Below, in pieces: positions 24,192 through 30,897 of a DNA stretch of 64,000 bases. Below the pieces are notes generated by a model, which ran no database searches, was not told the DNA's origin, and saw nothing but the letters and a program-made list of their open reading frames with translations. This DNA comes from Paenibacillus tritici (GTDB lineage Bacteria; Bacillota; Bacilli; Paenibacillales; Paenibacillaceae). Location of the stretch: the NCBI RefSeq assembly GCF_013204885.1, contig NZ_JABMKX010000019.1, positions 1 to 64,000 of the forward strand, read 5' to 3'. A program made the position numbers and the translations under genes. How positions within the stretch are numbered: the first letter of the stretch is position 1; each line of letters begins with the position of its first letter.

Positions 24192-24608
24192 TTATCCACG
24201 AATAAATGCAGCAATAATCAAAGCTCCCGTCACATGCAACGACCCGGCGAGCAAGCCGTAGCCGACCTTGCCTAGCTGGGTGCCATGATCAAGCTCAAGC
24301 TTCCCCCATCTGGCCAATAGCTGCTCCGCTGTCTTCTCCAGCACGAATAACAGGATAAACGATACAACGGAGACTATAAGTGCGGTCCCGAGCCGGTTCG
24401 CCGCAGCAATGGATGCCGATAAAATATAGCCTTGAGCCAGCAGCTTCATCACCAGCCGGGTAGTAACGGCCATATTCCCTGCCTTCAGCTCTTCCATATC
24501 ATTGTAACGGGTAAACAGCGAATCCGCGAGCATCAGCACGCACAGCAGCACTGTGCCGCTAACCGTCCATACTACCATGGACACCAGGGTATCGAAATCC
24601 ATTGCCAT
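24192..24608 (-). CDS. DUF350 membrane protein (YjfL-like)
   Basis: This encodes 138 residues with four hydrophobic helices in two similar halves: about 5-27 ('MVVWTVSGTVLLCVLMLAD'), 45-66, 70-92 and 115-136. The acidic residue between helices (for example 'DSLFTRYNDMEELKAG') is typical of DUF350. Its role is unknown, but it is repeatedly found with PspA-family proteins. I chose ATG 24608; an earlier in-frame ATG at 24650 would begin inside the hairpin upstream. It is the second gene of the pspA operon. Confidence 0.8.
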   Translation of the reverse strand: MAMDFDTLVSMVVWTVSGTVLLCVLMLADSLFTRYNDMEELKAGNMAVTTRLVMKLLAQGYILSASIAAANRLGTALIVSVVSFILLFVLEKTAEQLLARWGKLELDHGTQLGKVGYGLLAGSLHVTGALIIAAFIRG

Positions 24609-24648
24609 AACCCCCGCCTCTTCATATTTCCTTCCAGATAAGACAAAC

Positions 24649-24690
24649 ATAAAGCGAAGGAGAAACTGTTAGCTCCGTCTCCCCTTCGCC
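24649..24690 (-). terminator. attenuator-like hairpin between pspA and the DUF350 gene
   Basis: GCGAAGG (24654-24660) pairs with CCTTCGC (24683-24689), and AGA pairs with TCT inside. On the minus strand TTTATGTTTGTCTT follows. It could reduce transcription from pspA into the two downstream genes. Confidence 0.5.
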
Positions 24691-24728
24691 TGTGGACAAC
24701 CGCCTGAAGTCCGGCTTATGCCAATATG

Positions 24729-25397
24729 TTATTGTTTATCGTATTGCTTCATCAGTGCCGCCAGCTCATCTTCGACCGCCTGGTCTTTGCCCAGCTTCTC
24801 GAATTCATCATCCAGCGATTTGTTGCCCGAGCTCATCTCGTTGCTGGCTTCGGCCTGAGCTTCCGCCTGCAGCATTTTGTCTTCCATCCGTTTGAGTCCG
24901 GCAGAAGCCGAGTCGGAGCTGAAACCGCTCATCGCTTTGTTGATTTCGGTCTGGGCCTTCGCTGCGTTGTAGCGGGCAACGAGTGTCTCCCGTTTGTTCT
25001 TCATCTGGGTAAGCTGTTTGCGCATTTCTTCAAGCTTGCCGCGGAGATTGTCCGCTGAAGCCTTATTCTGATCGAAGCTGGCCTTGTATTCTACAAGCTT
25101 GGCCTCTGCCGATTTCTTCTCTTCAAGTGCACGGCGGGCCAGATCGGCATTACCAGCTTGGGCGGCAGCGTGTGCTTGTTGATTGCGCTTGTTCACCAGA
25201 GCTTCCTGCTCTTCGTACAATTGTTTGAATTTCTTCTCAATAGCGATCTGGGCAGCTACTGCTTTCTCGGCATCTTCCAGATCCTCTGTCATGTCACGGA
25301 TGTACTGGTCGGTCATTTTGACCGGATCTTCCGCTTTATCAATAATCGCATTCACATTGGACATCGTCAGGTCGCGCAATCTTTTAAATATAGACAT
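24729..25397 (-). CDS. pspA: PspA/IM30-family protein
   Basis: This encodes 222 residues, almost entirely coiled coil. The N-terminal amphipathic helix 'MSIFKRLRDLTMSNVNAIID' is followed by the family signature 'KAEDPVKMTDQYIRDMTEDL' and heptad-rich segments to about 150. PspA/Vipp1 proteins form ESCRT-III-like polymers that protect a damaged cytoplasmic membrane. A strong site precedes ATG 25397. A likely extracytoplasmic-sigma promoter (TGAAAC-N16-CGTA) lies 48 bp upstream, matching the known sigma-W control of pspA in Bacillus subtilis. DUF350 and DUF4178 genes follow. Confidence 0.93.
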   Translation of the reverse strand: MSIFKRLRDLTMSNVNAIIDKAEDPVKMTDQYIRDMTEDLEDAEKAVAAQIAIEKKFKQLYEEQEALVNKRNQQAHAAAQAGNADLARRALEEKKSAEAKLVEYKASFDQNKASADNLRGKLEEMRKQLTQMKNKRETLVARYNAAKAQTEINKAMSGFSSDSASAGLKRMEDKMLQAEAQAEASNEMSSGNKSLDDEFEKLGKDQAVEDELAALMKQYDKQ

Positions 25398-25444
25398 TGG
25401 TTCATTCCTCCAAAATAATAGTTAGTTGCTCATTTGTTATCTTT

Positions 25445-25470
25445 TACGCAGGGAGTTCGATATCGTTTCA
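25445..25470 (-). promoter_or_regulatory. ECF (sigma-W-type) promoter of pspA
   Basis: On the minus strand TGAAAC (25470-25465), exactly 16 bp, then CGTA (25448-25445). This is the consensus form for sigma-W/sigma-X promoters of Bacilli. The start codon of pspA is 48 bp downstream. Confidence 0.75.
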
Positions 25471-25478
25471 AAAATTGT

Positions 25479-25817
25479 TTAAACTTTCTGCAATAAATAT
25501 TGATCCACTTTGTCATTCACAATATTTACGACTTCCAGAATGCCCTCTTTGCTCAAATTGTCGTAATGGATGCCCATCACAACCGTTACTGTCCGGTTCA
25601 GCGCAGCAGCAGCCTTCAGCGCAATAGCCTCACTGATCGTATGCTCTTTGTGATGAGGGACTGCAGCGGTCATAACCCGGGGCGTGTCTCCGTCCATGTA
25701 AGCTGTACTTGCCGCACCGATATGGCGCACACCTCCCGTAATCAGCAGCAGCAGGTCCCGGCCCACCCCGGTTTCGGACAGCACAATATCATCAGGATGC
25801 CATTGATCGGATGTCAA
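25479..25817 (-). CDS. LpdD-like protein (prenylated-flavin chaperone family)
   Basis: This encodes 112 residues from TTG 25817, with GGGGGAAT 10 nt upstream. An ATG at 25850 extends it by 11 codons but has no site. The pattern 'GRDLLLLITGGVRHIGAAST', 'AAVPHHKEHTISEAIALKAA' and 'VVMGIHYDNLSKEG' matches the LpdD-like family, first known beside gallate and related UbiD-type decarboxylases, where it helps handle prenylated FMN. Here it follows pyrD by 90 bp on the same strand and no decarboxylase is in view. Its partner is therefore unknown; a general flavin-related role is a guess. Confidence 0.7.
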   Translation of the reverse strand: MTSDQWHPDDIVLSETGVGRDLLLLITGGVRHIGAASTAYMDGDTPRVMTAAVPHHKEHTISEAIALKAAAALNRTVTVVMGIHYDNLSKEGILEVVNIVNDKVDQYLLQKV

Positions 25818-25907
25818 GATGGAATTCCCCCTACCCCTTATATTAACCATGGTATGTGAAGATCTCTCATTCAGCGGCAAAATCATTGTTACAGCCGTTC
25901 TGTACCG

Positions 25908-26840
25908 CTATACAATACCCCGGATTTCGTCCAGCGAGGCGATGTTCTCTTCCCTCATAAATTGCTGCAATTCTTCGACCAGCGTACTGCCCGCCCGCAA
26001 ATTCATGAAGTTGTAGGTGCCAACCTGTACCACCGTCGCTCCAGCCATAATAAATTCGATAATATCGGTTGCCGATGTGATGCCGCCCATCCCGATCACA
26101 GGAATGGTTACCCGCTGTGATACCTGATGCACCATGCGCAGAGCCACCGGCTTAACCGCAGGTCCGGACAATCCGGCATAGAGATTATTGAATACACTGC
26201 GGCGGCGGCGGACATCAATCTTCATGCCCGAGATCGTGTTGATCAGCGAGACGGCATCCGCCCCCTCTGCTTCGCACATCACTGCCATCTCTGCAATATC
26301 CTCGGCATTCGGCGACAGCTTCACAGCCAGCGGCAGACGGGTGGCCGCCCGTACTGCACGGACCACTTCCCGGGCAGCCGGAGTCTTCACGCCAAAAGCG
26401 ATCCCGCCCTCCTTCACATTCGGACAGGAGATATTCAGCTCGATCATATCCACTGCCGGCTTCCCGCTTAGCAGACGGGCATCGGCATCCCGCTGGATCA
26501 GCTCGGCACCAAGCACATAATCAGGCAGGGTATTGCCGCCCAGGTTCACGATACGTGCGGTATCCAGCGTCTCCCAGTAAGGAAGCTCCTTGGCCAGGAA
26601 GGCCTCTACTCCGGGATTCTCAAGCCCTACGCTGTTCAGCATGCCTGAAGCGGTCTCGTATACCCGGACTCCAGGATTTCCGGCCTTGGCATGGAGGGTA
26701 AGCCCCTTACCCGAGATTCCGCCAAGCAGGGACACATCATATAACTTGCCGTATTCACGGCCGAAGCCAAAGGTACCGGAAGCCATAACAATCGGGTTCT
26801 TGAAGGACACCCCGGCAATGGTGGCAGAGGTATTAATCAT
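25908..26840 (-). CDS. pyrD: dihydroorotate dehydrogenase B, catalytic subunit
   Basis: A 310-residue FMN TIM barrel that oxidises dihydroorotate to orotate in pyrimidine synthesis, passing electrons to PyrK and NAD. '[19 protein letters not shown]' is the N-terminal FMN/substrate segment. '[13 protein letters not shown]' contains the catalytic Cys of the class 1B enzyme, and '[20 protein letters not shown]' is the phosphate-binding end. AGGAGGTG precedes ATG 26840; a much longer in-frame extension upstream only reads through pyrK. It overlaps pyrK by 8 bp. No other pyr genes are adjacent, unlike the compact Bacillus operon. Confidence 0.95.
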   Translation of the reverse strand: MINTSATIAGVSFKNPIVMASGTFGFGREYGKLYDVSLLGGISGKGLTLHAKAGNPGVRVYETASGMLNSVGLENPGVEAFLAKELPYWETLDTARIVNLGGNTLPDYVLGAELIQRDADARLLSGKPAVDMIELNISCPNVKEGGIAFGVKTPAAREVVRAVRAATRLPLAVKLSPNAEDIAEMAVMCEAEGADAVSLINTISGMKIDVRRRRSVFNNLYAGLSGPAVKPVALRMVHQVSQRVTIPVIGMGGITSATDIIEFIMAGATVVQVGTYNFMNLRAGSTLVEELQQFMREENIASLDEIRGIV

Positions 26841-27537
26841 GGAACAACACCTCCTCAGCCAGGAAGACGGGACCGTCCGTGCAGGCTTTGCGTTGCCCGT
26901 CCTTGCAGGATACGCTGCAGACCAGGCAGGCGCCAATTCCGCAGGCCATCCGGTTCTCCAGCGATAAATACACGTTAGGACGCTTGCCCGAAGTCTCTGC
27001 GGCAATCCCCTGAAGCTGTGCAGCCTTCAGCATCGGATGCGGGCCACAGACAAAGATATGATCGTATTCAGAGAAATCCACGCTGTCCAGAATCAGGCCG
27101 CCTATATCGACAGTCAGCTCGGCAGCCAGGGGACGGAAGGCTTCGGTACGGAAAGGGGCGCGGCTGAAGCCAAGGTAGATATCACTCTGCGGAAGCTTCT
27201 GGGCGCAGTAGTACAGCGGAGCAACTCCGATGCCACCGCCCACTAATGCAACCTTGCCTTCTACCTGCGGAAAGCCGGTGCCAAACGGCCCTTCCAGCTC
27301 CAGTCGGTCGCCCGGGTTCAGCCCGGCAAAGATCTCCGTGCCTTCTCCCACCACATGATATAAGAATTCAACCCCATTGTCATTCAACTGATGTATGCTA
27401 AGCGGTCTGGACAGCAGCGGATAGGCTCCCCATGCCCGCAGCATGTAGAATTGACCCATCTCCCCGCCGTCACCTCCTTCAACAACCAGGTGGTAGACCC
27501 CTTCTGCCAGCCGCTCATTACTAATCACCGTCGCCAC
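26833..27537 (-). CDS. pyrK: dihydroorotate dehydrogenase B, electron-transfer subunit
   Basis: A 234-residue ferredoxin-reductase-like protein that carries FAD and a [2Fe-2S] cluster and links PyrD to NAD. FAD-binding residues lie in '[11 protein letters not shown]', the NAD site in '[18 protein letters not shown]', and the cluster cysteines in '[20 protein letters not shown]' at about 197-216. I chose GTG 27537 because AAGGAG is 9 nt upstream; the TTG at 27555 lies before that site. It is first in the pyrK-pyrD pair, followed by the LpdD-like gene. Confidence 0.94.
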   Translation of the reverse strand: MATVISNERLAEGVYHLVVEGGDGGEMGQFYMLRAWGAYPLLSRPLSIHQLNDNGVEFLYHVVGEGTEIFAGLNPGDRLELEGPFGTGFPQVEGKVALVGGGIGVAPLYYCAQKLPQSDIYLGFSRAPFRTEAFRPLAAELTVDIGGLILDSVDFSEYDHIFVCGPHPMLKAAQLQGIAAETSGKRPNVYLSLENRMACGIGACLVCSVSCKDGQRKACTDGPVFLAEEVLFHD

Positions 27538-27623
27538 ATTATCAAGCTCCTTCAAATTTAATCTTATTAACCATGCCTTAGAAGGAACTTAAAATCTGTG
27601 ACATTGTTCACATATACAGCCTT

Positions 27624-28664
27624 CTATTTCAGTTTCCAGATTCCGCGCTCATAGGGCTTGGGCACCGCTGCGGAATCTACCCCGCCAAGTGCCTCTGCAG
27701 CGTGAAGCACCCAGTAAGGATCACTGAGCATACCTCTGCCTACAGCCACCAGCTCAGCCTTTGCTTCAGAGATCACTGCCTGTGCCTCCTCATACGATTC
27801 CAGGCGCCCTACAGCGATAACGGGAACCTGCAATCCGCTGCGTATGTATTCGGCAAGCTTCACCTGGTAAGCCGGTCCGGCACCCGGTCCGCCGTTTGAC
27901 CCTATCGGTCCTTCACCGCCGGAGGATACGTGGAACATATCAACGCCCGCCTCTTTGTAGCGGCGGCAGAATTCAAGCGCATAGCCCTCGTCGTATCCGC
28001 CTTCCACATACTCCTTGGCGGAGACCCGCATGATAAGCGGCATCTCAGCCGGCAGCACCTCACGCACCGCCTCCACAACTTGTTCTCCGAACAAGATCGG
28101 ATCTTGGCCGTACTCATCGCTTCTTACGTTGGAGAGCGGCGAATGGAACTGGTGGATCAGGTATCCGTGGGCTCCGTGCAGTTCGACGGTATCGAATCCG
28201 GCTTCTACAGCACGGCGTGCCGCTTCCCGGTAGGCTGTGATCAGCTCCGCTATCTCTTCACGGCTAAGCGCCTTAGGCATCGCGTAACCGGCGCCAAACG
28301 GAATCGCTGAAGGTGCCACCGGGGGTGAAGCGTCAACGGCCTTGCGGCCCGCATGTCCGAGCTGGATGGCGATTTTGGCTCCATGGGCATGAACAGCACT
28401 TGTCAGCTGCTTGTATGCAGGGATCTGCGCGTCATCCCATATCCCGGTGTCCTGGTTCGTGATCCGGCCATCCGGATGAACCCCGCTCATCTCTACAATA
28501 ATGAAGCCTGTACCGCCGACTGCCCGGCTGACATAATGCACGAAATGCCAGTCCGTCGGAATACCGTCCTGCTTCTCAACAGCATACTGGCACATGGGCG
28601 GCATGACCACCCGGTTCTTCAAAGTCAGTGCCTTCAATTCATAAGGTGCAAACAAATCGGTCAT
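27624..28664 (-). CDS. namA: NADPH dehydrogenase of the old yellow enzyme family (NamA/YqjM-like)
   Basis: A 346-residue FMN-dependent ene-reductase. Features are 'LKNRVVMPPMCQYA' with the regulatory Cys of the YqjM group, 'HGAHGYLIHQFHSPLSNVRS' with the substrate-binding His pair, 'DEYG', and the FMN-phosphate segment 'VIAVGRL' with 'LVAVGRGMLSDPYW'. It reduces activated C=C bonds of toxic unsaturated compounds, and the physiological substrate is unknown. ATG 28664 is used: GGGGAGG sits 12 nt upstream, while ATG 28676 abuts it. The gene lies 86 bp upstream of pyrK on the same strand. Confidence 0.92.
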   Translation of the reverse strand: MTDLFAPYELKALTLKNRVVMPPMCQYAVEKQDGIPTDWHFVHYVSRAVGGTGFIIVEMSGVHPDGRITNQDTGIWDDAQIPAYKQLTSAVHAHGAKIAIQLGHAGRKAVDASPPVAPSAIPFGAGYAMPKALSREEIAELITAYREAARRAVEAGFDTVELHGAHGYLIHQFHSPLSNVRSDEYGQDPILFGEQVVEAVREVLPAEMPLIMRVSAKEYVEGGYDEGYALEFCRRYKEAGVDMFHVSSGGEGPIGSNGGPGAGPAYQVKLAEYIRSGLQVPVIAVGRLESYEEAQAVISEAKAELVAVGRGMLSDPYWVLHAAEALGGVDSAAVPKPYERGIWKLK

Positions 28665-28835
28665 TCTGGTGTTCATCCTCCCCATTTCTATAATCCACTT
28701 AAGTATACAACGATTTACGGTGTGATACATCTCTGAATGCGCCATAGTCTGCACGGCATAAATTCGCGGCTCTTGGGACATAACAACCCTTATATTCCAA
28801 AATAACGGACTCTTGGCTTGAGGAGGCGTAACCCG

Positions 28836-29732
28836 ATGAAGCTGGTAAAATCCCGCCGCATACTGCTGATTATATTCATCATTGCCCTGGCTCTGCCCTG
28901 CCCTTCACCGGCTGCGGAGCTTGCGTCAGCCTCCACCGCACCCGCAGGTTCACCCTTGCCACTGGAGCAGCTCCTGACACCTGCTCAGCCCAATACCTCT
29001 ATGGAAGAAGAACCGGCGGTCCCTGCCGGATCAGGAGCCTCCCGCTCTTCGGCACAGCGGCGTAAAAAAAACAAAGGCCTGTCCCTCAGCCAATTGGTGC
29101 GCAAATATCCTGAGACTCTCAAGACCCAGGGTCCCCGGCGCAAAATCATCGCCCTGACCTTCGATGATGTGCCTGATCCGCGCTATACGCCGCAGCTTCT
29201 GAATGTCCTTCATAAATATAAGGTCAAAGCTACTTTTTTTGTGGTCGGCAGCCGTGCGGAGAAGCATCCCGCTCTGGTAGCCCGGATGATCCGCGAAGGC
29301 CATGCCGTCGGCAATCACTCCTATAATCATCCCGAGTTCAGTAAAGTGAGCATGAATGAATTCCGCACTCAGATTATCCGGACCGAGAATATCATTCAGC
29401 TGCTAGCCGGATACAAGCCCAAGCTGATCCGCCCGCCTTACGGTGATATCAGTGAACCCCAGCTGAAATGGGCCAAGTCCCACGGCTATAAGCTGGTGAA
29501 CTGGAATGTGGACTCCCTCGACTGGAGAGGCTTGTCCAAGGCCCAGGTGAAGAACAATATCCTCTCCCGGGCCGGCAGGGGGGCAATTATCCTCCAGCAC
29601 GGGGGCGGGGGCAGAGGCAGCAATCTCCAGGGCTCGCTGCAGGCGCTGCCGGAGATTATCAGCAGCCTCCGCAAACGCGGGTACAGCTTCGTGACGGTCC
29701 CCCAGATGCTACAGGTCAGCAAGAGCAAATGA
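28836..29732 (+). CDS. polysaccharide deacetylase (NodB homology domain)
   Basis: This encodes 298 residues. The N-terminal signal segment 'ILLIIFIIALALPCPSPA' is followed by a Pro/Ser/Thr-rich linker (about 30-75). The NodB domain has 'ALTFDDVPDPRY' (Asp pair), 'GNHSYNHPEF' (metal His pair), 'IRPPYGD', 'NWNVDSLDWRG' and 'IILQHGG', so the active site is complete. It probably deacetylates peptidoglycan or another GlcNAc polymer at the cell surface. AGGAGG is 8-9 nt before ATG 28836; a TTG 18 nt earlier precedes that site and is rejected. It is divergent from the old yellow enzyme gene. Confidence 0.92.
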   Translation: MKLVKSRRILLIIFIIALALPCPSPAAELASASTAPAGSPLPLEQLLTPAQPNTSMEEEPAVPAGSGASRSSAQRRKKNKGLSLSQLVRKYPETLKTQGPRRKIIALTFDDVPDPRYTPQLLNVLHKYKVKATFFVVGSRAEKHPALVARMIREGHAVGNHSYNHPEFSKVSMNEFRTQIIRTENIIQLLAGYKPKLIRPPYGDISEPQLKWAKSHGYKLVNWNVDSLDWRGLSKAQVKNNILSRAGRGAIILQHGGGGRGSNLQGSLQALPEIISSLRKRGYSFVTVPQMLQVSKSK

Positions 29733-29756
29733 CTGCCGCCTGAGCAGGTTCTCATT

Positions 29757-29805
29757 CAAAAAAAGGAAACAAAACCGGCGGAACAGCCTGGTTTTGTTTC
29801 CTTTT
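29757..29805. terminator. bidirectional terminator, 16-bp perfect stem
   Basis: AAAAGGAAACAAAACC (29761-29776) pairs perfectly with GGTTTTGTTTCCTTTT (29790-29805). It lies between the convergent deacetylase and LysM/3D genes and serves both. Confidence 0.88.
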
Positions 29806-29852
29806 AATTAGTGGGATATACGCTTCCCATGGTGCAGCTTAGGATTATCCGT

Positions 29853-30533
29853 TTATTGAATAATATATAAATGTACATACTGATAGCCGAAGTCGGCTAC
29901 AAAGCTCTGACTTCCCGGAATAAAGATATCAATCCGGTTGCCCTTGATCGCACTCCCCATATCGGTTGCGGTAGCCACGAAGGCTTCCTTCGGAAGGCCC
30001 GGATGAGTATAACCGGTTACCAGTACCTTCGTGCCCAGCGGAATCACGCTCGGGTCAACGGCAATGGTTCCAAGCTTAAGCGAATTGCCGAAGTAATCAA
30101 CCGCCCCCCACTTGCCATTCTCACTGGCAGCCGAGGAATAGGCCGAAGCCTTGACCTGCAGCACTTTGTCATAATTGAATTCCTTGCCCCAGGCTTGAAC
30201 GGTGTTGCTTGCAGATTGCACCTTGAAGCTCGGGGCAGCTGCATCTGCAGTCTCCACTGCTGCTGCTGTAGTGTTGGCTACGGCCGCAGTCTTGGCTTGA
30301 ACATCACCCGGAATCGTAAATTTCAGTCCCGGATAGATATTAAGCGCCGAGATTTGCGGATTTGCATTCATAAGCTCCTCAACGCTTAACCCATAATGAG
30401 TGGATAGAGTATAATAGGTTGTAGTCTCTCCAGCGATATGTACGCTGTCGGCGTGAACGGGAGCGGCGTGGAGCAAGGTGCCGAGTCCGAGTACAGCCGC
30501 CAGGGCTGTGATAGCTCTGAACTTGATGGTCAT
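29853..30533 (-). CDS. cell-wall protein with LysM and 3D domains (YocH-like)
   Basis: This encodes 226 residues. A signal peptide (1-28, 'LAAVLGLGTLLHAAPVHA') is followed by one LysM repeat ('TTYYTLSTHYGLSVEELMNA' to 'YPGLKFTIPG', about 37-78), an Ala-rich linker, and a C-terminal 3D domain (about 125-226) with its aspartates in 'IAVDPSVIPLG', 'TATDMGSAIKGNRIDIF'. The 3D fold resembles lytic transglycosylases such as MltA and is found in YocH/YabE wall hydrolases. It probably acts in peptidoglycan remodelling outside the cell. AAGGAGG precedes ATG 30533. YocH of Bacillus subtilis belongs to the WalR regulon; WalR-like words occur upstream here. Confidence 0.9.
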   Translation of the reverse strand: MTIKFRAITALAAVLGLGTLLHAAPVHADSVHIAGETTTYYTLSTHYGLSVEELMNANPQISALNIYPGLKFTIPGDVQAKTAAVANTTAAAVETADAAAPSFKVQSASNTVQAWGKEFNYDKVLQVKASAYSSAASENGKWGAVDYFGNSLKLGTIAVDPSVIPLGTKVLVTGYTHPGLPKEAFVATATDMGSAIKGNRIDIFIPGSQSFVADFGYQYVHLYIIQ

Positions 30534-30646
30534 GAATAGCCTCCTTCATTAGTGGGCGTCAGGGATAACTGGGCAGAATCTCTGTCCTGTGACGCCAAGA
30601 TAACGCTGGACCTATTGTCCTGTCTTGCTGTCAGGTCTCTTGTACA

Positions 30647-30744
30647 TGTAACGGTTTGTAAACTAACAGTTATGAATATATCACAACTTTGTAACCATTG
30701 GCTATGTTTTTGTTACGATTGGAAATAATTATCCGTTTTGTAAC
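30647..30744. promoter_or_regulatory. cluster of TGTWAH words upstream of the LysM/3D gene
   Basis: TGTAAC (30647), TGTAAA (30657), TGTAAC (30690), TGTTAC (30711) and TGTAAC (30739) lie in the spacer between the divergent wall-protein and ppk genes. The WalR consensus is two TGTWAH words at an 11-bp period; here the nearest pair is 10 bp apart, so the match is imperfect. Confidence 0.35.
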
Positions 30745-30800
30745 GTTTTCAAGGATATAAATATTACATATTCTTAATAATTATAAGATATGCCGAAAAT

Positions 30801-30851
30801 TTTACACAGTTTTAACATTTCTCGCTTTCGCAAATAGTAGAATGATAGAAT
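30801..30851 (+). promoter_or_regulatory. possible Pho-box promoter of ppk
   Basis: TTTACA (30801-30806) and TTAACA (30812-30817) form a direct repeat with 11-bp period, like PhoP-binding sites of Bacilli. A -10-like TAGAAT follows at 30846-30851 with no good -35, as in activated promoters. Only two of the usual four repeats are seen. Confidence 0.4.
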
Positions 30852-30897
30852 ACGATAATCTCAAAAGACTTGAAGCAACCTTGGAGGGTCAACGAAC

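Noticed and set aside
30534-30660. Possible c-di-AMP (ydaO-type) riboswitch before the LysM/3D gene
   Set aside because: Such leaders often precede wall-hydrolase genes, but I could not match the conserved ydaO core or pseudoknot elements in this sequence.
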